Source: Methanomassiliicoccaceae archaeon (GTDB taxonomy: Archaea; Thermoplasmatota; Thermoplasmata; Methanomassiliicoccales; Methanomethylophilaceae). Taken from it: a stretch of DNA of 15,287 nt. This document shows positions 6,873 through 14,041 of this stretch, one piece after another (the first letter of the stretch is position 1; each line of letters begins with the position of its first letter). The translations under genes and the position numbers were made by a program. Location of the stretch: assembly GCA_009778275.1 (NCBI GenBank), contig WRKC01000093.1:1-15287 (forward strand), read 5' to 3'. The notes below the pieces were generated by a model. The model ran no database searches, was not told where the DNA came from, and saw only the letters and a list, made by a program, of their open reading frames with translations.

Positions 6873-7163
6873 TTCCCATAAAGCAAATAAAAATTTTCTA
6901 TCTGGCACATCGATGTTCTCATTGTGTTTTTGTTGTCAGGCACTGACCTTGTCATGGAAAAGATGGGTCTTGCACAGGTACGATGTGGCCGTCAGGTTAG
7001 GGGTGTTGCACTATGATATTTGTCCCGTGCCTGCATCAAAGGGGGACAAAGAATAGAAAGAAATCTAGCCTGCGTACGGATCGCATCTTTCATTGGCCTG
7101 TTAAACATCGACGGTTGGTAGAAAGGATCGCGGGCCTTTCGATGATTGTTACAGAGAATGGAT
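6873..7163. other. Gene-poor stretch with hairpins and one very small open frame
   Basis: No gene can be supported between the SPFH terminator and the mtaB terminator. Two inverted repeats are seen: GTCAG-gca-CTGAC at 6935-6947, and an 8-base perfect stem TTTGTCCC/GGGACAAA at 7019-7050 with a 16-base loop. A 47-codon frame from the ATG at 6913 to a TAG at 7054-7056 has an AT-rich box (6884-6897) at leaderless distance. It contains plausible protein text (KRWVLHRYDVAVRLG), but nothing recognised confirms it. This could be a remnant gene, a small RNA or plain spacer. Confidence 0.35.
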
Positions 7164-7174
7164 AATAAAAAAAG
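7164..7174 (-). terminator. T-run terminator after mtaB
   Basis: On the minus strand, seven T follow the mtaB stop by about 45 bases. No strong hairpin precedes it. Confidence 0.45.
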
Positions 7175-7217
7175 ATGAATTGGAAAGGGTTTAAACTCAT
7201 CAAGAGCAGCTACAGGC

Positions 7218-8615
7218 TTACAGTCCGTAGTTCTTCTTGGTGTAGTTGGGCACGTCGGCGTACTTCTTGTCGCAGTACTCGAAGAACTTGGCTTCCTCAG
7301 CAGGCAGAGCCTCGAGCTCTTTTATGATGTTGTTGAGGACATCTCTCTGCTTCGTGGTGAGTCCGAGTTCTTTCGCCTCGTTTCCAGCTTTTACGACTTT
7401 TGCAGCCGTGAGTCCTGCAGCCTTTGCGCGGAGGTAGATGTTCTTTCCCTCTTTCGCAATTGCCTCTCCGACCTTGTAGGCGTTGTCGAAGGCGAGCATG
7501 TAGCCCTCGGGGCCTCTTGTCCTGTCGGTGATCATGTACAGGTCTCTCAGGGTCTTCTCGTTGCCGGTCGCGATAGCGCAGTTCATCAGGGCTACTTCGT
7601 ATCCCAACGATCCGAGCCAGCACTGGACTGACGATCCACCGAATTCGGGGTGGTACTCAACGGACTCGTTCGACCAGACGTCGCAGATCTGAGCCATCAG
7701 GTTACCCTGCAGGTCAGCGTGTGCGCACTGGCAGTTCTTTCCCTCTTGGGCAGCGGGCCTTCCGGTGATCGTCTTGATTATCGGTCCCTCGTATCCGCAG
7801 TCCTTGTCGGGTCCTGTTGCGCCGCACTCCATTGCGACGATTGTCCTTGCCGCAGAGATCGCTCTTGTTACAGCTGAGAAGGTCTTCTGAACATCCTGGT
7901 CCAGCATACCTCCGGCCATGAACATCGAGGTGTTCGCTCCGGAACAGTTGGTGTCTCCGCCGAGGGTCGTCTTGCTCTTCTTCGCGATGTTGGCGAACTC
8001 GGACCATACGTACTCCATGTCGATGGCGCCGAGGTATCCTACACCGTAAAGGAATGCAACTACATCTCCGGTCGTGACCGCGTGGTCAGCCAGTTCTTTT
8101 CCGCCCATTGTCTCGCACGAGAGGAGGTCTGCTCCGTTCTCGCAGGCAACTTCCGCGCATCCGAAGAGTGCTTCGGGGTACAGGTGTTTGCCTTTCATGC
8201 CCGGGCGGAGTCCTTCCTCTGCCTCACGCTGGTCAGGCAGGGTCTGCCTTACTGCTGTGCAGATACCGTACTCGTTGTGGAACTTCTCGGTGATCTCTTT
8301 CTGGCCCTCAACGACGGGGGTCGAGAATTTCTTGTTACCCATCTGGGAAATCCACTCTGTCTCGAGCTGCAGGTCCGGGAATCCGAGCGTGACTGCTCTC
8401 AGCAGGGCGTCTTTCGAAATGTAGTCAACGTATTCTTTCTTCAGCCTTGCCGGGTCTTTCTCAGTCCCGGGCCTGGGGCCGTAGTTGAGCTCGGGTATGA
8501 CCCTTCCGGCACCGACCTTTATTCCGAATCCGTAGGACACGGGGGATTTTGCGGTTCCGAAGACGATTTCGTCTGCGCTCGAGTATGCCATTTTTGTGAA
8601 CCTTGTTGCTGCCAT
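7218..8615 (-). CDS. mtaB: Methanol:corrinoid methyltransferase MtaB
   Basis: MtaB cleaves the C-O bond of methanol and transfers the methyl group to the Co(I) corrinoid of MtaC in the cytoplasm, the first step of methanol-dependent methanogenesis. The 465-residue product has family length. The zinc ligands known from Methanosarcina barkeri MtaB (E164, C220, C269) fall with identical spacing at E168 (SCETMGG), C224 (GGDTNCSG) and C273 (KDCGYEGP). The start is ATG at 8615, two bases after the mtaC stop, with GGAGGTG inside the end of mtaC as ribosome binding site; an upstream frame extension to 8645 overlaps mtaC and is rejected. It ends in TAA. The partner that takes the methyl group onward to coenzyme M (MtaA) is not in this window. 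Confidence 0.97.
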   Translation of the reverse strand: MAATRFTKMAYSSADEIVFGTAKSPVSYGFGIKVGAGRVIPELNYGPRPGTEKDPARLKKEYVDYISKDALLRAVTLGFPDLQLETEWISQMGNKKFSTPVVEGQKEITEKFHNEYGICTAVRQTLPDQREAEEGLRPGMKGKHLYPEALFGCAEVACENGADLLSCETMGGKELADHAVTTGDVVAFLYGVGYLGAIDMEYVWSEFANIAKKSKTTLGGDTNCSGANTSMFMAGGMLDQDVQKTFSAVTRAISAARTIVAMECGATGPDKDCGYEGPIIKTITGRPAAQEGKNCQCAHADLQGNLMAQICDVWSNESVEYHPEFGGSSVQCWLGSLGYEVALMNCAIATGNEKTLRDLYMITDRTRGPEGYMLAFDNAYKVGEAIAKEGKNIYLRAKAAGLTAAKVVKAGNEAKELGLTTKQRDVLNNIIKELEALPAEEAKFFEYCDKKYADVPNYTKKNYGL

Positions 8616-8617
8616 GT

Positions 8618-9400
8618 TTACACACCTCCAACGATCTCGTCCCACTCAGCCCTGACTTTTCTCCAGTCGTAGCCGGCTTTGATCTTGTCGGCGATCGGGG
8701 GTGTCTGCGGGGCTTTCTCAGAGTAGATTCCGAGGTCGAATGACTCGGAGAAGTCTCTGTTAACTGCACCGCCAGCGGACATGAAGGGTATTCCGATTCC
8801 CTTTGCGCGCAGTTTCTCAGCGGCCCTGGGGAATGCCGTCATCGTCGTCGTCATCAGTGCTGTTCCGGTGACCATCATCGGCTTGGATTTAACGACTTCT
8901 GCGACAACGTCGTCAACATACACATCTTTGCCCATGTCGACAACCGAGTATCCGGTCGAGGTCAGCATGACCTTGGCGATGTTCTTTCCGATGTCGTGGG
9001 GGTCTCCCTCGGCAACGTGCATGACAACGAGTCCTTTCGTCTCTCTTCCGCCGGCGATCTTCTTCTCAGCAAGTGCGATTCCGATCTCCATTGTCTTTGC
9101 GGCCATCATTATCTCAGGGAGATAGTAGATGTGGTCTGCATACAATTTCGCAACTACTTCCATTCCGACTACAAGCCCGTCGTTTATGATTGCGAGCGGG
9201 TCTTTTGTTTTCAGTGCCTCGGTTGTAGCGGGGCCAACGTCTTTGAATTTCATCCAAACAACGGTCTCAGCTACTTTCTTAAGCACCGGATCCTTAGGCA
9301 ACATTTTCGCCGCGATTGCTTCCGGGGAAGCCTCGTTCTGCGCTTTTATGTCGTACCTGGTGAGGATCTTCGAGTAGTCTACTCCTTTAGGACTAACCAT
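8618..9400 (-). CDS. mtaC: Methanol corrinoid protein MtaC
   Basis: MtaC carries the cobamide that accepts the methyl group from MtaB. The 260-residue product has the two-domain plan: a helical N-terminal cap (about 30-115) and a Rossmann-like cobamide-binding domain (about 120-255). The base-off corrinoid signature DxHxxG is seen as EGDPHDIG at 131-138, with H135 as the expected lower cobalt ligand (H136 in M. barkeri MtaC), and a later SAGGA loop at about 188-192 closes the pocket. The ATG at 9400 follows a strong AAGGAGG ribosome binding site. It is the first gene of mtaC-mtaB, in the order usual for methylotrophic methanogens. Methylamine corrinoid proteins (MtmC/MtbC/MttC) are similar in fold, but the adjoining mtaB settles the substrate. 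Confidence 0.96.
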   Translation of the reverse strand: MVSPKGVDYSKILTRYDIKAQNEASPEAIAAKMLPKDPVLKKVAETVVWMKFKDVGPATTEALKTKDPLAIINDGLVVGMEVVAKLYADHIYYLPEIMMAAKTMEIGIALAEKKIAGGRETKGLVVMHVAEGDPHDIGKNIAKVMLTSTGYSVVDMGKDVYVDDVVAEVVKSKPMMVTGTALMTTTMTAFPRAAEKLRAKGIGIPFMSAGGAVNRDFSESFDLGIYSEKAPQTPPIADKIKAGYDWRKVRAEWDEIVGGV

Positions 9401-9408
9401 AGTTTTTT

Positions 9409-9479
9409 CCTCCTTGTATGTGCATGTCGATTAAACTCGACTTACACCGTCAATAGAATCCCCCGTACACTATATAACC
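9409..9479 (-). promoter_or_regulatory. mtaCB promoter and leader with inverted repeat
   Basis: On the minus strand a TATA box TTATATA (9471-9477) would start transcription near 9448. The leader then holds a perfect inverted repeat GTCGA-6-TCGAC (9426-9441) and the AGGAGG ribosome binding site (9409-9414). More AT-rich boxes at 9511-9517 and 9531-9539 could serve upstream starts. The inverted repeat is either an operator just downstream of the start or a small leader hairpin; methanol genes are known to be strongly regulated in Methanosarcina, but no regulator is encoded here. Confidence 0.45.
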
Positions 9480-9593
9480 TGTATCAAGGATGGATGTTAT
9501 ATCCACTAAATATAAATGAAGGCCAAAAGTTTATATATAGAAAGGCTTAAAACTGATATTTTTTGGCCGGATGCGGTACAAAATAATTGCATA

Positions 9594-9602
9594 TTTAAAA
9601 AC
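9594..9602 (-). terminator. Possible T-run terminator after the diamide synthase gene
   Basis: The minus strand reads GCGTTTTTA about 50 bases past the diamide synthase stop and before the mtaC promoter, separating the two units. It is short and without a clear hairpin. Confidence 0.3.
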
Positions 9603-9650
9603 GCAACACAGCAAGAGCTTTATAAAACATCTTTCTAATGGCCGTTCCGG

Positions 9651-11009
9651 TCAGGTTCTGAGGTACTCGTAGCAGAGATCGACATATCTTCTCGGGATCT
9701 TCGGATTGGATGCGAAATGTATATGCGTATATCCTGCAACGGTATTGCCCGCCATCATCCCGTCCTTCCCTTTCTCTATGCCCTTGCCCAGACTGAGTTC
9801 GAAGGCGTATCTCTCCTGCCCAGCAGGTGCTGTGGCCGAGTAGTGGAACTCATGCCCCCTCACGGTCCATCCCTTTTCACACAGGATGCTGTCGGTGTTG
9901 GAGGTCATCTGAACATACCCCAACACCCTCTCGCTGTTCCTCATCCTGGATTCGGACCCGAATATGCCGCACATTTCGTACCTCTTCCCCTCCATGTCGC
10001 TTATGTTCTTTGAAAGATACATCATGCCTCCGCACTCGGCGTATATGGGCATGCCGTCATCCGATGCTTTTTTGACGGCCGCCCTCATCCCGATGTTCCT
10101 TTCCAGTCCGGCGGAGAACAGTTCAGGATAGCCGCCGCCGAGATACAGGCCGTCGACATCCGGGAGATCATCATCAATGGGAGAGAAGGGAACTATCTCC
10201 GCGCCGGCCTCGGCCATTGATTCTATATTATGAACATAATAGAAGTTGAATGCCCTGTCCCGGGCCACCCCGATGCGCACCCTGCTTTTCCCGGGTGGTT
10301 CCTTTTCGTATTTTCTCCCGAACGGCGGCGCAGACCCCGCTATCTTCACGAGCATGTCGATATCGACGCATCTCTCCACATGCTCAGATATCCTTTCGTA
10401 TCTTTTCATATCAAAGTTCTCCGCCGCAGGTACAAGGCCGAGGTGTCTGCTCTCTATCTCCATGCACTCATTCCTGTAGACCCCTCCGAGGCAGGGAATG
10501 CTCCCGAGCGAGCTCTCCAGCATCCTCAGGTGGCTCGGACTCCCGACCATATTGAAAATTACTCCCGCCAATGCCGTATTCTTATCGTATTCTTTGTAGC
10601 CGAGCGCCATTGCGCCTGCGCTCCTCGCCATGGAACTCGCATCGATCACCAGAATGACCGGGGCTTTCAGCACTTTTGACAGATGGGCGGTGGAGCCTTC
10701 TTCGTTTATGCCGTCCATGCCGTCATACAACCCCATCACCCCCTCTATCACGGATATCCCCGACCCTTCCGACCCGTTTACAAAAAGCTTTTCGATCTCG
10801 TTCCCGAACATCCACGTATCCAAGTTCCTGCATTCCTTTCCGAGGGCCATCGTATGGTGCATCGGATCGAGATAGTCCGGGCCGGCCTTGAAGGACTGGG
10901 GGTTGAGCCCCCTTTTCTTTAAGGCCATCAGCAACCCCATTGTTATTGTCGACTTCCCCGCTCCGCTGTGAGTTCCCGCAATAACCACTCTCGGAATATC
11001 GGCCATCAT
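9651..11009 (-). CDS. Cobyrinate or Ni-sirohydrochlorin a,c-diamide synthase (CbiA/CfbB family)
   Basis: Enzymes of this family use ATP and glutamine to amidate two acetate side chains of a tetrapyrrole: cobyrinate for corrinoids (CbiA) or Ni-sirohydrochlorin for coenzyme F430 (CfbB). From ATG 11009 the product has 452 residues. The N-terminal dethiobiotin-synthetase-like domain shows THSGAGKST (13-21), the substrate loop KAGPDYLDPMHH (41-52) and EGVMGLYDG (89-97). The C-terminal glutamine amidotransferase domain shows YLGGGYPE, the nucleophile in AECGGMMYL (C326) and the histidine in GYTHIHF (H429 or H431). The start at 11009 lies 27 bases after a TATA box, so it is leaderless; an in-frame TTG at 11030 falls in the promoter and is rejected. 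Motifs do not tell CbiA from CfbB by eye; both belong in this organism, and the neighbours mtaC and ramA mildly favour corrinoid work. Confidence 0.88.
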   Translation of the reverse strand: MMADIPRVVIAGTHSGAGKSTITMGLLMALKKRGLNPQSFKAGPDYLDPMHHTMALGKECRNLDTWMFGNEIEKLFVNGSEGSGISVIEGVMGLYDGMDGINEEGSTAHLSKVLKAPVILVIDASSMARSAGAMALGYKEYDKNTALAGVIFNMVGSPSHLRMLESSLGSIPCLGGVYRNECMEIESRHLGLVPAAENFDMKRYERISEHVERCVDIDMLVKIAGSAPPFGRKYEKEPPGKSRVRIGVARDRAFNFYYVHNIESMAEAGAEIVPFSPIDDDLPDVDGLYLGGGYPELFSAGLERNIGMRAAVKKASDDGMPIYAECGGMMYLSKNISDMEGKRYEMCGIFGSESRMRNSERVLGYVQMTSNTDSILCEKGWTVRGHEFHYSATAPAGQERYAFELSLGKGIEKGKDGMMAGNTVAGYTHIHFASNPKIPRRYVDLCYEYLRT

Positions 11010-11030
11010 AATGGATGTATAATCCAACAA

Positions 11031-11040
11031 ATATTTTATT
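11031..11040 (-). promoter_or_regulatory. TATA box of the diamide synthase gene
   Basis: AATAAAATAT on the minus strand is centred 27 bases before the ATG at 11009, fixing that codon as a leaderless start. The divergent GTPase promoter lies some 70 bases away in the same 131-base gap. Confidence 0.5.
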
Positions 11041-11107
11041 GTTCACAATATCCGCAGGACCGTGAGAACGGTTCTTTGAAGGCGGTGAAAAGGAACCCAT
11101 TGAAAGA

Positions 11108-11117
11108 CTAATATATC
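11108..11117 (+). promoter_or_regulatory. TATA box of the GTPase/His-rich/ramA operon
   Basis: CTAATATATC is centred about 28 bases before the ATG at 11141. No ribosome binding site is seen, so the first gene is probably leaderless and the two later ones rely on coupled translation. Confidence 0.5.
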
Positions 11118-11140
11118 ATTCTCACAGTTTACCCTACAGT

Positions 11141-11728
11141 ATGTATGTTTACATTATAGGCGGCTTCCTAGGGAGCGGGAAAACAACGCTTTTGATGAGA
11201 TTAGCTTCAATGTATAGAAAAAAGGACAAGAGCGTAGCTATCCTCGTGAATGAATCGGGAGAGATCGGCGTAGACGGCGCCACCCTGAAGGCGGAAGGGT
11301 ACGATTCGATCGAGCTGCCTGACGGCTGCATATGCTGTTCCCTCTCGGGGACGCTGCAGTCCGCGCTCAAGAACATAAAAAGAGATATCGACCCCGACAT
11401 CATAATCATAGAACCGACTGGTCTCGCCCTCCCTCATAAGGTAAAAGAACTGGTGAAGATCTCCATGATCGACCCCGATGAGATGTACATCATCGGGATC
11501 GCCGATATCCAGAGATTTGATGACCTTATCAAAAAGAAGGAAGAGTTCTTCAAAAGGCAGATGTTCGCAACGGACTTCATCCTGATCAACAAAAGCGATC
11601 TTGCCACGCCAGAGAAGATGGATGCCGCCATAAAATGGCTGAAGACAGAGTATCCCGATAAACCGATGATACCGGTTTCCACGAAAACGGGAGAGAATTT
11701 AGACAAAATCTATGAGATGATGCAATGA
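11141..11728 (+). CDS. Short COG0523 (CobW/HypB-like) metallochaperone GTPase
   Basis: COG0523 proteins are SIMIBI GTPases that hand Zn, Co or other metals to target proteins. The 195-residue product shows the Walker A loop GGFLGSGKT (7-15), the family segment VNESGEIGVDG (36-46), the metal-binding LPDGCICCSL with the CxCC motif (C63, C65, C66), the IIIIEPTGLA strand (87-96), the NKSD base-recognition motif (150-153) and a final PVSTKTG loop. It is about the size of UreG or HypB and lacks the C-terminal domain and His-rich linker of full CobW proteins (300-400 residues). The next gene, overlapping by ATGA, supplies a separate His-rich protein, as if the metal-binding part were split off. The metal is not readable. 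It is the first gene of an operon ending in ramA, so a role in preparing methyltransferases is inferred. Confidence 0.88.
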   Translation: MYVYIIGGFLGSGKTTLLMRLASMYRKKDKSVAILVNESGEIGVDGATLKAEGYDSIELPDGCICCSLSGTLQSALKNIKRDIDPDIIIIEPTGLALPHKVKELVKISMIDPDEMYIIGIADIQRFDDLIKKKEEFFKRQMFATDFILINKSDLATPEKMDAAIKWLKTEYPDKPMIPVSTKTGENLDKIYEMMQ

Positions 11729-12396
11729 GCGGACACGACCACGAACATTCCCACCACGATCACGATCACGAACATTCCCACCATGGGCATTCCCACCACG
11801 ATCACGATCACAACAGCGAAGACTGCCACTGTGATAAATGCGAAGAAGAAAGAGAAAAGACCTCCATCGAAGAGGCGGGCGGCGTCGCTGTGGGATTGAC
11901 AGGACATATACACGGCTATAATGCGGATGTCGCCGCGCGTTTCTCAAAGGTTCTGCTTACTACGGGCAAATGGGTGGAGAAGGAGTCCGGTTCGCTGCTC
12001 GGACACATAAAGGCGGCGATCTACGATTCCGAAGGGAAGGGGCTCACCCTCAACCTTACGAATCTGGAGAACGGAGTCGAACAACACGGCACGCTCCCCC
12101 CGCAGGAAAGAGCGGAGTTCAATTTCATGTCCGCCGTGCTGGATGTTGACCCCCACGAATTGGAGCACGTCATGATGGATGCCTTGGAGGACAGCGGCAT
12201 AGATCTCCATCTGAAGGACCACCACCATCATGACCACGAGCATCACGGTCATCATGACCATGAAGAACATGGTCATAAACACAATGACAAGAATGAGGTC
12301 TGTCACTGCGAAGCGTGTGAGGATCGCAGACAAAAAGAAGCCGAAAGAGCCGAGAAAGGCTCTCTTTGGGATAAGATAAGGAGGAGGAAGAAATGA
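11725..12396 (+). CDS. Doubly His-rich CHCxxC metal-binding protein
   Basis: This 223-residue product carries two matching metal-binding modules around a central domain. The first is a His/Asp tract at 4-29 (15 His) followed by CHCDKC (C34, H35, C36, C39). The second is a His tract at 166-186 (13 His) followed by CHCEAC (C193, H194, C195, C198). The central part, about 50-160, looks folded (GLTGHIHGYNADVAARF, then LLGHIKAAIYDSEGK and NFMSAVLDVDPHELEHVMM); I recognise no named family. The C-terminus is basic (KIRRRKK). It starts inside the stop of the GTPase gene and ends inside the start of ramA, both by ATGA overlap, so all three are translated together. Storage or delivery of Zn, Ni or Co is the natural inference; the cysteine sites fit Zn best. 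It is not a zinc transporter: there are no membrane helices. Confidence 0.75.
   Translation: MSGHDHEHSHHDHDHEHSHHGHSHHDHDHNSEDCHCDKCEEEREKTSIEEAGGVAVGLTGHIHGYNADVAARFSKVLLTTGKWVEKESGSLLGHIKAAIYDSEGKGLTLNLTNLENGVEQHGTLPPQERAEFNFMSAVLDVDPHELEHVMMDALEDSGIDLHLKDHHHHDHEHHGHHDHEEHGHKHNDKNEVCHCEACEDRRQKEAERAEKGSLWDKIRRRKK
11740..11811 (+). repeat. Tandem DNA repeats coding the first His tract
   Basis: A 17-base unit CACGAACATTCCCACCA occurs at 11740-11756 and 11767-11783, and an exact 24-base repeat at 11746-11769 recurs at 11788-11811. The copies are in frame and code HEHSHH/DHDH units, so the tract probably grew by slippage or duplication. The second His tract (12219-12285) is not a DNA copy of the first. 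Confidence 0.8.
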
Positions 12397-14009
12397 GCTA
12401 CGGAATATCGCTGGACATGGGTACCAGCGGAACAAGGGCGCACAGCGTGGACCTTTCCGACGGGAAGATACTGTCCACGACTGTGACGGAATGCCACCCG
12501 CTGCCGGGTGCCAATATAATGGACCACCTGACATTCTGCATCAACATTGGAACGGATATTGCGCACAAGATCGTCATGGACACAGTCAACAAGGTCATCA
12601 GGACCCTCAATGTTGATCTGAAAAAAGTAGAGAAAGTATCGATCTGCGGAAACCCGATACAGCTCTCGTTGTTCCAGGGGATCCCCGTGGACGACCTTGC
12701 TTTTGCGGGAAAGAATGCCCACAAGGCAAGAGGCATCCAGACCCTCGACAGGAACGCCGGGGTTTTCTCTGCGGTCAATGTCGGATTGGACGTCCCCGAC
12801 GGGTGCGAACTGTATGTCCCGCCATCCATAAGACACGAGATAGGCGCGGACGCGCTCGCGATGATGTACAAAAGCGGATTCCTTGAGCAGAAGGAGAACT
12901 GCATGGTCACAGACTACGGGACCAACGCCGAGATGGCATTGAAGGTCGGCGACGACATATACACCGGTTCGGCCGCCGCGGGACCTGCGATGGAAGGGCA
13001 GTCCATAAAGTACGGTATGCTTGCCGGCCCCGGAGCCATAAGCGACCTTGATTACGACACTCAGTGGAGATGCATGGTGCTTGATGAGAACATATTGCCC
13101 CAGCCGGGCGACAAGGTCGACTTCATCCTCAACATGGTATCAGACGAAGGGCCCATGCACGGCAAGGCAAAAGGCATCACCGGAACGGGAGTGATAGCCG
13201 CTATCGCCGCAGCTCTCAAAGGCAACATCTGGGAAAGAGGAAAGCTTACCAACAGCGGAGGGAAAATGGTCTTCCAGGACGGAGTGTACATTGATTCGAA
13301 AGATATTTCCGAAGCATGCAAGGCCATCGGCGCCATGAGGGCGGGCCACTTCACGCTTGTGGAGCATGCCAAGATCAAATTCGATGACCTCAAGATAATG
13401 TACATGGCCGGTGCTTCCGGAACATATGTTGATGCCGTCAAGGCAAGGGAGGTCGGTCTTCTGCCCCCCTCCTGCGACAAGATCTACCAATACGGCAACA
13501 CGTCGCTCGCGATGGCGACCGACATCCTCAGGAAACCTGAACTCCTGGACGAGCTTCAGACGATAGCGGACGGCATCAGGGCAAACCACGTGATGTTCGC
13601 CTCCGACCCCACCTTCGAGCAGATCTACATACAGGAACTTGCGCACTGGGATGAGGGTATGAGCATGGAGATGTACAACACATACAATGAGATGTTCGAT
13701 ATCCAGGCTCTGCCGAAGGTCAAAGGGACCCCCGAGGTCTTCCGCATGGTCGCGCGTGACATACCGGACCTGGGTGCGAACGGCCTCCGTATCATCAATG
13801 ATATCGGTACCGAGCTGAAAGGCTATATGCCCGGGTGCACCGGATGCAAAAAGTGCGAACAGGAGTGCCCGGAGAAGGCCCTCGCGGTCATGCCGGACAA
13901 ACAGATAGTCGTGAAGACGAAGAACTGCCTCGGGACCGCCTGTTACAGATGCCAGTTCGCATGTCCGGACAAAGTGTACAAGTACGATACGCTGAGACTT
14001 GCCGAATGA
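12393..14009 (+). CDS. ramA: Corrinoid protein reductive activase RamA
   Basis: RamA uses ATP to reduce the Co(II) corrinoid of methyltransferase partner proteins back to active Co(I). The 538-residue product fits the family (about 540). The N-terminus SYGISLDMGTSGTRAHSVDL is the ATP phosphate loop of an ASKHA (actin/Hsp70-like) fold; KGITGTGVIAAIAA and MYMAGASGTYVDA are later nucleotide-site segments. The C-terminal 60 residues hold two ferredoxin-like [4Fe-4S] sites: C482, C485, C488, C492 (CTGCKKCEQECP) and C512, C517, C520, C524 (CLGTACYRCQFACP). There is no N-terminal [2Fe-2S] domain as in bacterial RACo. The start overlaps the stop of the His-rich gene by ATGA. In Methanosarcina RamA was shown to activate methylamine corrinoid proteins; here the nearest client is MtaC, though methylamine systems elsewhere may also use it. 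Confidence 0.95.
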   Translation: MSYGISLDMGTSGTRAHSVDLSDGKILSTTVTECHPLPGANIMDHLTFCINIGTDIAHKIVMDTVNKVIRTLNVDLKKVEKVSICGNPIQLSLFQGIPVDDLAFAGKNAHKARGIQTLDRNAGVFSAVNVGLDVPDGCELYVPPSIRHEIGADALAMMYKSGFLEQKENCMVTDYGTNAEMALKVGDDIYTGSAAAGPAMEGQSIKYGMLAGPGAISDLDYDTQWRCMVLDENILPQPGDKVDFILNMVSDEGPMHGKAKGITGTGVIAAIAAALKGNIWERGKLTNSGGKMVFQDGVYIDSKDISEACKAIGAMRAGHFTLVEHAKIKFDDLKIMYMAGASGTYVDAVKAREVGLLPPSCDKIYQYGNTSLAMATDILRKPELLDELQTIADGIRANHVMFASDPTFEQIYIQELAHWDEGMSMEMYNTYNEMFDIQALPKVKGTPEVFRMVARDIPDLGANGLRIINDIGTELKGYMPGCTGCKKCEQECPEKALAVMPDKQIVVKTKNCLGTACYRCQFACPDKVYKYDTLRLAE

Positions 14010-14022
14010 ACCAATAAAATAC

Positions 14023-14041
14023 GGGGGGAAACCCCCTTTTT
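14023..14041 (+). terminator. Hairpin plus T-run terminator after ramA
   Basis: GGGGGG-AAA-CCCCC-TTTTT starts 14 bases after the ramA stop. The stem also lies between convergent genes and touches the stop of the ABC ATPase gene, so it may end both transcripts. Confidence 0.75.

Noticed and set aside
6913..7056. 47-codon gene ending in TAG
   Set aside because: It has an AT-rich box at the right distance, but no recognisable family, no ribosome binding site and the only TAG stop in the window; kept only as an observation.
9401..9650. Cobalamin riboswitch ahead of mtaC
   Set aside because: No B12-box or multi-stem arrangement is recognisable, and such switches are not expected in this group of archaea.
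11740..11811. CRISPR-like short repeats
   Set aside because: The repeats are in-frame His/Asp codons inside a gene, with no unique spacers of constant length.
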